Source of the DNA: Cyclaneusma minus
Lineage: Eukaryota; Ascomycota; Leotiomycetes; Marthamycetales; Marthamycetaceae
Assembly: GCA_037179335.1 (NCBI GenBank)
Contig: JAKZHN010000048.1
Coordinates: forward strand, 124,001-188,000
Direction: 5' to 3'
Length of the DNA: 64,000 nt
Shown: positions 36,940-49,175 of the stretch, in pieces
Position numbering within the stretch: the stretch's first letter is position 1
How the letters are laid out: each line of letters begins with the position of its first letter
Made by a program: the position numbers and the translations under genes
The notes under the pieces: model-generated
Database searches by the model: none
Told to the model about the DNA's origin: nothing
The model's input: the letters and a program-made list of their open reading frames with translations, nothing else

Positions 36940-38519
36940 ATGGAGGGAGACGAGGAGAAGATGACCGCTTCTCCAGTCGTTCAATCCACGTCTGCGGATA
37001 CTTCCCCCACAAGCCAGGTCGCGTCTGTTCGAGCTGATCCAGAGATTTTCCCTAATGTTCCATCCAATGTCCCACGCGCAGAAGATTTCCCTCGAGCCTC
37101 TCCCGCAATGAGTGGGGCAATGGCTCCTCGGATATCTGGTTCTGCAGCACCCAGTGTTGATTCCCGGCCATCTTCTGCTGTAAGTTTCATGCTCAACTAC
37201 TGTTTGGTTCTTCAGCTGACCCTCAATTTTCCGGCAGGATGACGAATATACAGCTGCTCCAGTCGCGGAATCGAAGAAAGATTGCGAACCCACACCTGCC
37301 TCAGTCGCTCAAACGAAGAAAAGCCACAAGAACACAGCCGCTTCCCCGGGAGTTCCAGCCATGTCCACGAATCCTTCCTACACGAACCACCCCGCGCCTG
37401 TTGAGGCTGCCCCAGAAATGTCCTCCGATGTCCGACGCAAAGAAGATTTCCACTCTGCCTCTCTCGAAATGAGCAAGGAAACAGCTCCTCGTACTCCAAG
37501 TTCCGTGTCGTCAGACAAAGATTCCCGGCCATCCTTTGGTGTAAGTTTCATGCTCAGCTATTATTGCTCCGCTATTGTTTAGTTCTCCAGCCGACCTTCA
37601 AATTTCGCAGCGTCCTTCTCGCAAACTCACAGCAGAAGCAGAAAGACTTCTCGACCAACCTCTCACGCAGCCAAAACCGAATCCTCGAAAACGGCCCAGA
37701 CTCTCCTACGATCAGATCACTACGCCGCGCGGACAGGACTTGTCTGCAGGAGAGTTGAATTACGATGACACCGAGGAGCCCCCAGCCGAGCAGCAAGCAT
37801 TAAGGAGGAAGTCGAAAGTCGAAGAAGATGAAGAAAAACCATTGCCGGAGCCCTGGGTGCCTTCCGGTGCCGAGATATTCCGCGCGATGATTCCACTTGG
37901 CACCACCTCAACAGCGGTGGACAGACTCACAAAGGGATTTGAGCGAAGCACTTGGAAAGTTCTTAGTGCTTATCTCAAGCCTCACCAAATGTTCTGGGAG
38001 CGTGCTGGAGAGGTGTCTGTCGACTCAATCGATTGGCAGAAAACCTTCGTGGAATTCCAGGAAATTCTTCCGCTCCAAATCGATTTCTACGATAGCAAGG
38101 GGCGGAAGATAGTGGGGAAAAGCAATCTGTGGTACATTATGTTGCGCAAAAATTTGCCTCGTCATTTGCACGCAGTTGTGGAGTTGAGAAACTTTGGTTC
38201 TCACCGCAAATGGCTCCCGATGGACAGAAACAAAACTCGAGACATCGTGACGTTGATGAGAAAATGCATAACGTTCGCGGAACTTATTGATGACGATGGA
38301 CTGAAGGATAAGCTGGAGAAAATTATCGGTGGATTGACAGAAGCTGGTGCTGAGGTTGAGCTCAGGTTTAACACACTTGAAGGTACAAGCATGGAAGTCA
38401 AGAAGGAGAAAGCTCGCATTAGACGGGATGTTTCCTGGAAAGTTAAGAAGTCGATCGAGGAGATTCTCGTCGAGGAGGGTACAGGCATTATTGATGTTGA
38501 TACAGATGACGATTGTTAG
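36940..38519 (+). CDS. Unrecognised fungal family, copy 2
   Basis: Exons 36940-37179, 37238-37540 and 37611-38519 give 483 residues (start MEGDEEKMTA). I do not recognise the family. Residues 1-181 are low-complexity and Pro/Ser/Thr-rich. An intron falls exactly before RPSRKLTAEAERLL, as in copy 1 at 24.9 kb. Then come a basic cluster (PRKRPR, possible nuclear signal), LNYDDTEEPP and a ~230-residue mainly helical domain with NFGSHRKWLP. Identity to copy 1 over the C-terminal domain is about 30% by eye, so the duplication is old. Exons 1 and 2 end in homologous sequence (VDSRPSSA / KDSRPSFG), each followed by an intron that starts GTAAGTTTCATGCTCA: an internal exon-intron duplication. Unlike copy 1 there is no in-frame stop. 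No signal peptide or membrane segment is seen. Confidence 0.7.
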
Positions 38520-38794
38520 AACTCGAGGTAGAATGAGCAATGAAAGACAACAAGATGCTGAGACTTTGCTATACTTCTGATAAATGCATATACAAGATGT
38601 CATCTGTAGCGTTTTTGTTCTGTTGTCACTCGCACGAGATGTAGCTGTGGAGCTTTGAATATCACATGCCAAGTGGAGGAGAAGGAAAATTTGAAATCTT
38701 GCATCCTTTGAATCAGAAATACATCTCGCAAGTTACAAGCCCATCATCCATATGACAGTAAACACTAACTGCCTGGCTGCTCTGAGAGATCCTT

Positions 38795-39991
38795 CTAGGC
38801 GGGAGTGTCTTTAGCGGGACCAACAAGGTCAATTTGCTGAATGTTGCAGTCCACATTCGTGCCCGACACAGTACCTTTCACACCGGTGACTTTGACTGTT
38901 GCAGCATTCTGGTAGTTCTCGGGGGTACTAGCAATGACCCGATTAGTCTCTATTCTAGGGCTGCAGGGATGGAAGAACATACTTTGTGCACCATTTGGTG
39001 TCGCCGGTGTTGTTGGCAGTCTGTCCTCTGTCAGCATTTTCTCCCACATAGGATTTCTCCCAAGCTCTGCAATGATCTGGGCCCGAGACAGAAGAGACTC
39101 ACGATGAGAACGTTGTTGAAAATCAGCGAGCCGGTATCCCAAGGCACGTTGTACGTCTCAACCGCGAACAATGCTTCTCTGAAAAACTTGTTTCCTGTAT
39201 CACAAGTCAGCGAGGACCTCTGCGACTGAAGAACACGGAGCTGACCGATAGGGAATTCGTTTGTCACGGTCTCGCCCTTGCGACTCATGACTACAGTCCA
39301 GTTGAATGTCTCGGGACTGAAGGACATGTCAATGTCCACGTTATCACCTTGGGCCACCTAATACGTGTCAATCAACTGCGACCAATTCCAGGGTCTGGCA
39401 TTCGCCAGGGAGGAATGGAGAGCCTTACACCAAAGCCATTGCCCCAGGGTAGACTCGGGTCCCTATTCCTCACGTTAGACTAAATCTTTTGATTCCCAGG
39501 CGAGAGGAGAAACTTACTTCCCGTACCAACCGGGGGCGATGAACCAATTCGCTGACCTGCCATCGAGGACAGGTTGGAAGACCGACAGATCTGCGCGACG
39601 TTTAGCATTGATTGCATGCAATCGCAATGTTTTTAAACATACCAGGATTAGGCCTTGTCTGCAGGCCCGGCCACAGATAGTATGTAGCAGCTTTAGGATG
39701 CTTTGGGACAACCATCGTGCATTTCAACTAATGCAGTTGGTCAGCGAACCGAAACACACCGGAAGCTCGAGTGAGCGGAATCGCATACACGGGTGATAGC
39801 CGACATATCTGGGGTCACCCAGCGCAGGAACCATCTTGACATGTATCAGTTCTTTGCGCTTTTGACAGGATAGTAGACTCTTACATTGACCGGGTGCTGC
39901 TCGCTGCTAAAGATTCGTTCGGCTGCTCTCCTTCTTCCGCGGCCCGAGCGAAGAGGGCGAGTCCTCCAAGGATTACAGAAAGAAGCTTCAT
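38795..39991 (-). CDS. Small secreted protein, nine exons, function unknown
   Basis: Exons 39991-39885, 39834-39789, 39727-39643, 39590-39518, 39462-39429, 39357-39246, 39194-39103, 39020-38983 and 38927-38795 close in phase to 239 residues. A signal peptide (MKLLSVILGGLALFARA) is cleaved at about residue 17. The mature part is beta-rich and aromatic: AATYYLWPGLQ, NWFIAPGWYG, SLPWGNGFG, FNWTVVMSRKGE. It has two late cysteines (KWCTN and VDCNI) and N-x-S/T sites. It resembles secreted jelly-roll-like fungal proteins of unknown role; this is inference. Introns are 50-82 bp. Positions 18-50 are uncertain, because an alternative frame through exons 1-2 reads EQHPVN then VPALGDPRYVGYHP, which looks more protein-like. 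Confidence 0.75.
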
Positions 39992-41847
39992 GGTGGGAAT
40001 ATATGGTCAAGGATTGTAAAGAGATAAATGGAGTGATGGACTGGAGCGATGGAGTTTTAGAGGGGGAATGCAAGAGCATGGGGGCCTCATATAGAAGACA
40101 ACCTGGGTATTGGATCCCGATCAACTCATGAATAGAACTGTTAAAGCTGCGGATACTTGCAAGGTATGGCTCGAAAATCTTGGATGAACCTGGGGAAAGC
40201 ATCAATGCAGAAGACCTGCAATTGGTGCGCAAATCGACAGAATCCAAAGCCATGATGGGGATGATGAATAACCGCGCCGTGACCCCATACTACCGATGCT
40301 TCCCGGAGAGTACGTTCTGTAAATCGGCCGGGAGAAACCTATTGGTAACAACTCCGTGACATATATCCCAAGTTCTGGCCGGGCCGACCGGTGAAGCTAC
40401 ATATTTGGACGTGTTAGTGGAAGAAAGAGAGTTCACCGGGAGTGGACCATTGCATACGCCGCTCGGATACTACCCCAGAACGGCACCAAGAACTTAAAAC
40501 CCAGTGAACACGAGAATTTGAGACTTATAAATAACTGCCCAGGGCCCCAAATTTCCTGTTCCTCCATATGTCCAATCAACACATCTCTTTGACATACCAG
40601 ATGGGTATTCCACCAAAGCGCATGCACACAAGCTGGTGTCATATTCAGACGCACTTACCAATGCTAGGTGTGTATGATGGCATCAATGGTAATCAAAAAT
40701 GACAGTAGGTTTAATACTGTGTTTGACCTATACTTCGGCACCTTCGGCAGCCATTCTTAATTCATGCGCATCCTCGGAGAAACGACCTAGGCCAGATGCG
40801 AAGAACTCAATGCCATGGCTGGCTAGTGCGGCTCATACGGCATGTGGACATAGTTGAAGAGCAATGGAGAAAACAGCCGGGTCCCGAAGGACATGATTGA
40901 TTCTGACTATCTGATACATATGCACTCCACTTCTGCCTTGCACCCTCAATAGTCTGGTACCTACCCACCTACCGTATGGACTTGAAACTGACAACATCCT
41001 GGGCCGGGCGGAAGTTCAGATGAAACCCCCCCTTTTCCTCGTCCAGCCCCCCCCCGAGTAGTCGATCGGTTAACGATCTCCGCATCCCAGTCTCGCAGGA
41101 ACCAGAAAGCTTCGTGTCTGCGTTCAAAGATTTCGTAGCTACCTGTTTCAGCAATGTGAAGCTACTGCGCAGCTTCAACTATACAGCTTCACAGCTCTCA
41201 TCAAGCTCCACCCTCTTCCACGCCCCTATGTTGCTTGCACCCCTCGCTTGCGGCGCTAGCACGCCGACCCTTTGCCATGAAAGAGTGAACCCCTTCCTTA
41301 TCCGCCCTTTTTCAGTTTAATCTTTGCATCAGAATCGAAAAGCACCATGGGTCCTATTACCTCCCACGACCACCTCCTTTTCTTCCGTATCGATGTAAAG
41401 AACTAGAACTGATTGAAAATATCACAAGATTTGAAATCGACAGCACGATCCGGGTTCAATCATGGAATCCTGAAAGGATATGGAGATGTGAGTGGGTACG
41501 GGAAGTCGATTTAACACGAAGATTGGGAAACGACATGAAGCCCAAGAGTGTCAAAGCCATAGGAGCCGAGGAATCATAGCAGTGTCAAGATTGATCAATT
41601 TTGTATTTTTCATACTAGATCCAATTGATCCTATTTCATCCCACTCTAAATAGTGGCATTAACCCCAACTTGCCAAAAACAACCGCTCCCCAGTGCGCAA
41701 AAAAACTCTCAAAATGTGACCAGATAAAAGTGGCCTCGCAAAAATGCCCGCTGATGGCTGATAGAATGCAAACATGCAACATAAAAATAATACACTTGTG
41801 GCAAGAACAAAAGGGCTGAGTGCGTGGTGAGTTTATGGAAAGGCTTT
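39992..41847. other. Intergenic, no gene seen
   Basis: About 1.85 kb between two minus-strand genes' facing ends. Short frames only. It includes pyrimidine-rich leader-like DNA at 41,180-41,320 and C-runs near 41,025-41,055. The first part should hold the promoter of the secreted-protein gene. Confidence 0.5.
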
Positions 41848-44800
41848 TCAATAACCGGCAACTTTCTTGCGTCCAAACATGCGCCGAAGCCCACTTTCCT
41901 CTTTCTCAGGCGGCTCGAAGGCTCTGGGTGTGGGCGATGGAGGTGGTTCTGAGTTGAGCAGGAAGTCGGCAAGATCGCTCGTGGCTGTTTTGGGCATTGT
42001 GGCTGGTTCCCGCGCTGCAATTGGCCTGCGGACAGCCTGAGACCGCGGAGTCTCCCCAGCGTTGTTCAATTGGGATGAGCGATCGGTGGGAGGGAGGATG
42101 GGTTGTGCAACGCTACTGCTGGGAGGGTAATTGGTGGGTATTGGGGTATGTGTAGCGGTTCGCGATCCGGTGTTGGCGGCAGGGCGCATAGCGGGTGCAC
42201 GGTTTGACTGCAGCTTGTGGGTGGTCGTGGGTTCATTAGTCTTGGGGTCCCGACGAGCAAAGCGAGCAATCAATCCCGGCGTGCTCCCCTTCCTTTTCAC
42301 GTTCTTATTGTCGGGTTCTGGGACATCAAACCTCACGCCTGTTGGTGACGGCGGCGGAGGCACACTGTTGAGGAAGTCAAGCAGACTCTCCTCTTGGCGC
42401 TGGGGCTTGGGTTTCGGTTTGGGCTCGTAGCCTGCCTCGAGTGCTTCAATGGCCTCCATCTCTTCGTCTTCATCACTGAGGTCGATAGCATAAGGATCCC
42501 GAACTCGTCGCGTCTTACGTTTCGGCATACCATTATCTTCGAACGGACTGGCTGCCTCTCCGGTAAGCTTGTCGAGTTTCGAAGGACCCCTGCCACTAGG
42601 CGGCTCATCAAATTCGTACGGTGATCCACCAGTCAACCTATCAACCTTCGAAGGACCTTTGCCTCGAGGCGGCTCGTCAAATTGGTATGGTGATGCGCCA
42701 GTCAGCTTGTTCGCCTTTGAAGATCCGGTTATTAGGGCGCTCTGAGAGTTGATGGAGCCATCAATGCCATCTGTTGAAGGCTCAAAAGACATGCTGGTCG
42801 AAGCCTCGCTATACCGCTCTGGTATCGTGGCGGCAGGACCAGGGGGAATGGTGGCTCCGGCCATCTCCTCTGAGTCCATGGTATTCCTGAATGGGGCTAC
42901 AGTCCGAGGAATACGAGGGTTTGCCTTATCGGCTGGGGGACCCTGTCGGATGAAATCTATTAGCTCGGAGGTACTGTCTTCTCTTACAATAACCGCTTCT
43001 CTGGCTTGGAGACGGCTTCGTCCAGCTGATGACTCCGAGCGTTTTGGAAGCGAAGTGGCCGAGCTTGTACGCGGGAGCGCCGTGCTCTGATTTCGTGGCC
43101 CGCCATTGGCACCTTGGTGGCCCCTGCTTGCTGGTGCAGACCTTGGAGGTCTGTCATTGAAGGGAGCTGGCGGCCCCGTGGACCTTATAAAGTCTGCAAA
43201 GTCTCCCATGGAATCTCGCTCGATCCTGGCGTCTCTGGGCTGAGGTGCATTACGACTCCGTGTAGAATTCGCAGCAGAGCCTCTTCTTGGAGCATCGGTA
43301 GGGTGAGAAGTGAGTGCCGGCATCTTGGAGCCTTTTGCCGACTTGGGCGACGAGGATGGGTTTGATACGCCGTTGCTAGTCTGCCGGGGTCTTGACCAAT
43401 TATCGTCATCCTAGAGGCGCAGTCAGCTTCATGTTAAGTAATAAGATGGGGCATATTCCATACATCCATTGCCCTCATGCTCTGCGGGGTGAGTGTGTAC
43501 TGAATGGTTTCATCACTTCGAATAAGCTCCTCGAAGCTGGGTCCCTTGCTATCGAGGCTTTGTCCAGAGGAGTCCTCTGAAGTTCGAACGGGACGCAATT
43601 TCGTGGAGGATGATGAGCCCGAGGCGGAAGCCGGAAATCGGCGATGAGTTTTTGCAGGTTCTGATCTTGGCGGTGATGACCGTGCGGAGCCCGCTGGTGT
43701 TCGGCCAATCTTTTGCTTGGAAGAAGATTCAGGCACTCCTGCGATCGAAGATTCGGCATTGCTAGGAGTAGTATATGAACTCTCGTATGATGTGTCTTCT
43801 GCTCCTTCCACCATTTCACGCAACGGTGTCAGATGCGGTACAATGTTCTCCGAGGGAGCAGCGAGGTTCGTTTCAGGAGTGATGCTTCGAGTAAAATTGC
43901 CAGTGTTGCCGAATACTCCAGATTCTACCTCGGATGTTGAGTCGTCGACACTGTTTGAGCTTCTGTTGGCAGGTTCGGAGCCGCTGCTCCGTTGGAGCAT
44001 AGTCGGCGAAGGATTTCGCTGCAGAGGACTGGGTTGACGGGCAGCTTGGAGTTCGGCCGCGAGAGTGGAATGGACACTGGTGTTGCGCGATAAGGACGAA
44101 GTCGACATGTTGTCTGAAGCCTCGAGGTAGCGAGTACCAGAGAATGAAAGGGTTCGAGGAGATGGCACATCTACTATGCGCAGCGACTGAGCGCTAGAGA
44201 CCCCCGAGTTTCGCTCCAACCCATCGCTGCTGAATGACCTGGTATCCACGGAAATTCGGTGGGATGTGATGATTTTGGGTTCTTCAACGACCGGCTCCTC
44301 CTCATCGTGCTCTGCCTCGGTCATCGGTGCTTCTCCGTTTGCTACAGCTGTGAGACCGGCATAAGCAGCTCCACCTAAAGCAGCAGCGGTAGCCGCGACA
44401 CCAGCCATCATGCTCTTCGGCCTTGCAGGCTTACGATCGCGTGGCCTCAGCTGAGCCGTACCATCTTGTGCAGTATCTTCGGCTTGCGCATCCTGTTGGC
44501 GTTCGTGCTGGTCCTCCCTCTCGGACTGGCTATACACCGACTCACCATCCAAGTCAGCGTCCAAGTTGGAATCCGAATCGGCATCGCTCGCTTCATGCCT
44601 GTGTTCCAGAAGCACTTGCGGTACCTGTGGTCTGTAAAACATTGAGCTGAACTGAGATCGCGCAGACGGCACAGAACTTGATCTTGTTCTACCAGCAGTC
44701 GTCGAGAATGGAGGTGACTGAACTTCCGAGGTCGTAGGGAGCTCTGGGACGTCTTCCTGTGGAGTCTTGTAGGCGACCATACTCTTGCGGCGGGGTTTGA

Positions 44801-45947
44801 TGTTTTCGATCTCCTCGGATGGGGCCTCAGCGTTCTCGCCGTCAATATCCGGCGCTACACCTGGAATCTCAATTTCCCTGATATCACTGTCGCGCATAGG
44901 CAAGGGTATCGTCGCAGCGTGTTCATCTTCGAGCACCTCGGGGATTGGCGAATTTCCCATCTGGTTCATTAAGGGGGGGTCGTTCTCCATGCTCGCTCGT
45001 CGACTGTGGCTTCTCGAGTCTATCGAATACGAGCGACCCACTGACATCGAGATACTGGGTGAACGTATGCGCTTTCTCCATCCTCGCCAAAGCTTGCCTA
45101 GTGTGCGATCCAATGCAATTCTTTCAACATCTCCCGTTTCGATTATTACGCGCTCGGCCATGTCGGAGACATTGAGAGTACCATCTCGTTCATCCTTGTC
45201 GTGCTTTGCTCGCAGTCGCTGGAAAGCAGCCTGACCAGCAACCACAAGGGCTTGCTCACCCATGAACTCCAGGATTGAAGTGAGGAATATTGCAGCAGCG
45301 GGTGAGACCACGCCGATGGCGCTATTTTCAGTAGCATCCAGATGCCCCTGATCGGTGTAGTAGTCCTCATCCTCCTCTTCCATGTCTCCCAGAGACGAGT
45401 ATACCATACACCTCAGCCTTGCACGCTTCCACACTAATTCGAGATCCCATTTTCGTGCCATCTCGGAAGGCGTCAAGCATGGCTCATCGTCATCTCCCTC
45501 GCCACCCAGGTATTCGTCAAGTTCGTCTTCTGCTCCGCTAATGGCATCTTTGGCCAGTTTCGGCTTTAGTACTTCGAGAACAGCGGGCCGTAGAGAGGAA
45601 ATGGAAGTCGAGCGAGCTGTAGCCAGGAAGTTGAAGAGGAGTTGGTCGAGGAAGCTATTGATCAGCTTTAGTGCTGGTGGCAGAACGAGGACGGTCTCGC
45701 CCGACGGCTCGAGGCCGTGTTGATCGAACCAGGCTCCGGTACGGGCGTCGAAATCGTTGGTCACAATCTGCGAAGCAGCCGAGGCAGCGATGAAGCCCGG
45801 ATCCGGGGATACGGAGGGAGGAGGAGGGAGGAGGCCATTGATGCCACCATTCGAAGCCCGGTCGCTCGAAACGCTGATGGATCGCGGCTTTCGGGGCAGC
45901 GACGTGGCCCGCGACCCGTCGAGCGAGGCCATCCCGTGGTCGGACAT
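41848..45947 (-). CDS. Large disordered fungal protein with candidate histone-fold pair
   Basis: Exons 45947-43464 and 43410-41848 give 1,348 residues; the ATG used is MSDHGMASLD. I do not recognise a named family. Residues about 50-300 are the only ordered-looking part. One helical block contains LPPALKLINSFLDQLL and LRPAVLEVLKPKLAKDA. A second reads VSPAAAIFLTSILEFMGEQA, then LVVAGQAAF and VERIALDRTLGKLW. The second resembles the H2A/NF-YC histone fold in helix 2 and the following helices, so a histone-fold doublet is proposed (inference). The remaining ~1,000 residues are Ser/Pro/Glu/Arg-rich and disordered, with an Ala-rich segment (MMAGVAATAAALGGAAYAG). Near 1,058-1,120 there are three tandem ~24-residue repeats built on LTG-SPY-FDEPP. 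Four copies of a DF[IL]...PP motif are spread through the C-terminal third. Confidence 0.8.
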
Positions 45948-48812
45948 GGTGGACACAATATACGGAGGCAGGTGGGAGAGATGGTGGGATTAATTAAAGT
46001 CAGGGTATGGCGGGGTGGTGAAAGTCAGTAGGTTCAGCGACGCAACGGCGAACAAAGAGGGCTGTGGTGAAGCGGTAGAACAAGCGCCTGTGCGACGAGT
46101 AAGAGGGTCAGCATGCTGTTGTGCAGCCGTGAAAGAAAGCTGCTTGGCAGAATAGCATCCATTGAGTGTTGGTGGCCGACGATGAATAACGGCATGAATG
46201 GATAGGATCGGATTGTAAGAAGACGCGCAATGACTCGATGGATGGTGCTGAGAAAGCTTGATGATGGATGGATTGAGACTATCGGGCTTGGTGTGCACGA
46301 GAGAGGGCCACGTCGGACAAAGTTATCTTCGACATACCTTCAGCTGTCAGGCTCCGTGGTCTCGTGGGTGAGACAGCAAAAGCAAAGTGGGTGCTCTTCA
46401 GGACACTGGTCGCCCTCCTGCTCGGAATGGCACGGATGTCGGCAGCGCACAGTCAACGCCAGCGACGACAAAGGATGCAGCAATGGAGGGAGCGATATGG
46501 GGACGAGAGTCGAGCGGCACTTCAATGGAGAGAGAAGAGAAAGGGAGAGGCCCGTCTTGAAGCTTTCACCACAGCGTGGCCGCCAGGCGCCACTGCGTGG
46601 GCAGCGTGAGCATGGGCCCGCTCTAAAATGTTGCAGGGACGGCCTGGATGTGCCACCACCCGCGCTGGCAAGAGAAGGCCCTTGACGACAAAGACTGCGC
46701 CAAATTACTGGCAGCGACGCCCGCGATCAAGACTTCTTGTTGCGCACCTCGAGCTACACAAGAATTACCACGCCCGGATTATTAGCCGGCTCTTATATCC
46801 CAAGACCTTTATACGCTCCGAGCAATTATCAACGTCAAACGCATATCTGCAGCTGCCGCATCGGGGAATTTGGGGGGCCTTGTATTGAATTAATCTCGCT
46901 GGAGTCCTCAGGGGTCTCGCATGGCAGGGACAGGGGTGCGATATTTGGCTTTTGGGGATCTCCAGGACGGCGACGCCAAGCCCCACGCAAAACACGGCAC
47001 TTCTAGTCGCCATCGCCATCGCCATCGCCAGCGTCATCGCCACTTCTCCATCTCGACATCATCCACTCGCCTCTCCACCATCCACCAGCTCAACGCCAGT
47101 GCTGACTGCATTGATTCGATCCCCTGTCGTCGAACTGGGGAATCTCCACGGATTGACGCCTTCCAGAAATTGCGCTTTGACTCGCATGGGGCCAGCTTGC
47201 GCCAATGTGGCTAGCCAAACTCTCTGCCCCGGGCACTGCTGCAAATTAGTGTCGGAATGCTCTATTGGGACAACTGGGGCACAATCGGAGTCCCGGATGT
47301 ACGAGCTGGAAAACGTTTCAGGACGCGCGGATCACTTGCAGATGCCAGAACTTCCAATCATGGCCGCAATCGAGTGCTGCCTTTCTGCAAGAAGAGCACA
47401 AACTCTGAATCCTTCTGTCCAGGCGGGCTGCCTCCAATCCTGCCTCTGGGCTGGCGTATGCTGATTCCTGAGAGAAGCTGACCGTGTCGTCACTCCGAGA
47501 ATCCTACGCCCTCAAGTATCATCACTGCCAGAGATCTCTTGAGTACTTCCTAGTCAGAAGGCATACTCGACTCCTCTTCCGTGCCTTCGCTCATGTCGTG
47601 GAATCCTCCTGTACGGAACCATGTCAAGTCTGTGACCTGCCACCTGCAATGCAGTCTGTCATCGTCCACCCAACAGCCTAGGACTCTCGGGCTCTGGCCT
47701 CTCGGGCTTTGGCTTCACTTCTCGAGGCTGGGAGTCTTTGTTACACCCAAGCCTCAGATTCTTTGACGGACCCCACGTATCACAAACACTTGACATCTCT
47801 CGGGTGCCGTTTTCGGACTCCTATTGGAGAACTCCTGCCGAGCCGTGTTCTGTGCCCAAGCCTTCCGGACTTTTTCTGAGACCAATGGTCAGCACGATGC
47901 AGCGATATTGAGTAATGTACGTACGTCGGGGGTCAAATCCTGTACATACGGCATTCTCGGAGCCTTGTGGTGGCTGGCTCGCTGGCGCTGCTGCCTGCAT
48001 AATTTGAATTCGAACAAAGAGCCGTCCCCGAACTTCTGTCGTCAATTTTGAGACAGAGGCCGCCGGTTGGCACGACTATTCTGTCAGGCGTTTAGAACGT
48101 CGAACACTTTGCATGCGCCCGGGTGATCTACGAGCTGATCCCGATGCGAAGAACCGTCGATTGGGTCTTGGCGTATCATATGCCCGTGCCTTAACCTTCG
48201 CAGACAGCCGTCCTGAATTTCAAAATCTCATATTATTAGTAGCAGGAACTCTTGAACGGCCATCTTTCTGCTTGGTATTTTTAGGTACTAGTAGGAAGAT
48301 CAGGACCGAGTAGTTCGAACTTCGAAGGTCTTTGTACTCACTCCGCTCGCTAATAACCTGAACAGCGGGATATCTTATCTCGATAACCGCCTCAACAAAC
48401 TCGTTCTCTTAACATCAAGCCAGTCTCTCTCCCATTGGTACTACGGAGAGAAACTCCTCCACTTGGTGACTCGGTCCTCCAAGCTACCTATGCTCTTCTG
48501 TCCTGTGAACTCCGCTACTCTCTATCGATCACCACAACTTCCCTCTAGTCCCAGATCTTCCTTTATCAGTTCAAGTTGATTTGCGACAGTGGCATTCCTA
48601 GCCACGATCTAAGGCCCCAAGACACGGGGCCCGGGGATCAGAACCCCGTAATTTAGTACACAGTCCAGCCGCTACCAGTAGTGCCAGATGGCTGGCGATT
48701 GGCAGTGTAATACATGTAACGACTTGTAGGCCGGGCTCCGCGCCTTGTTCCTGAACCAAAAGTCCGGAACTGCGCTATGTACTGTGAAGAGGTGCACTGA
48801 CGGTGCAGGAGA
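45948..48812. other. Long intergenic region, no gene seen
   Basis: About 2.9 kb upstream of the histone-fold candidate gene. A GCCATC-type microsatellite lies at about 47,008-47,035. Frames of up to 170 codons (46,952-47,464) begin with non-ATG codons and read as low-complexity shadows. I find no splice-consistent protein. Confidence 0.5.
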
Positions 48813-49146
48813 GCAGGGTGTGGGAAACTTAAAAACTAGGAACTTAGAGATATATAGTTTAGTTCCAACTAAACTAGAGGGGTCCGTAGTTCGTTAGAAA
48901 CTTAAATTTTAAACTTAAGTTTTAGTTTTTCCCTATTAGTTTTTCACACCCTGACTTTGGCCCGGGGCTTCCCAAAGTACTTTTGCACCAAAAATAAGTG
49001 TAAAAGTACCTCTTACCCCTTTTACCCCTGAGTTTCTAATTAAAATTTCAAGTTTTCAATCTAAACTTGGGACCCCCTTAGTTCGTTAGAAACTTAAGTT
49101 TTGAATTTAAGTTTTAGTTTTTCCCTTTTAGTTTCCCACACCCTGC
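48813..49146. mobile_element. MITE-like element with ~18-bp inverted termini, partly duplicated
   Basis: The left end is AGCAGGGTGTGGGAAACT and the right end is its reverse complement, AGTTTCCCACACCCTGCT. The interior is AT-rich and non-coding. A ~72-bp section ending in CACACCCTG occurs twice in direct orientation (48,884-48,955 and 49,075-49,146). A complete short element (48,813-48,955) may therefore have been extended by a second partial copy. A target duplication is not obvious. A decayed relative lies at 18,889-19,087. Confidence 0.7.
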
Positions 49147-49175
49147 TGAGGAGAGGAGTGCATATATACTAGATA

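Noticed and set aside
46952..47464. 170-codon frame with Ala/Ile-rich start resembling a signal peptide
   Set aside because: It starts with a non-ATG codon inside a GCCATC-type microsatellite and lacks splice or homology support.
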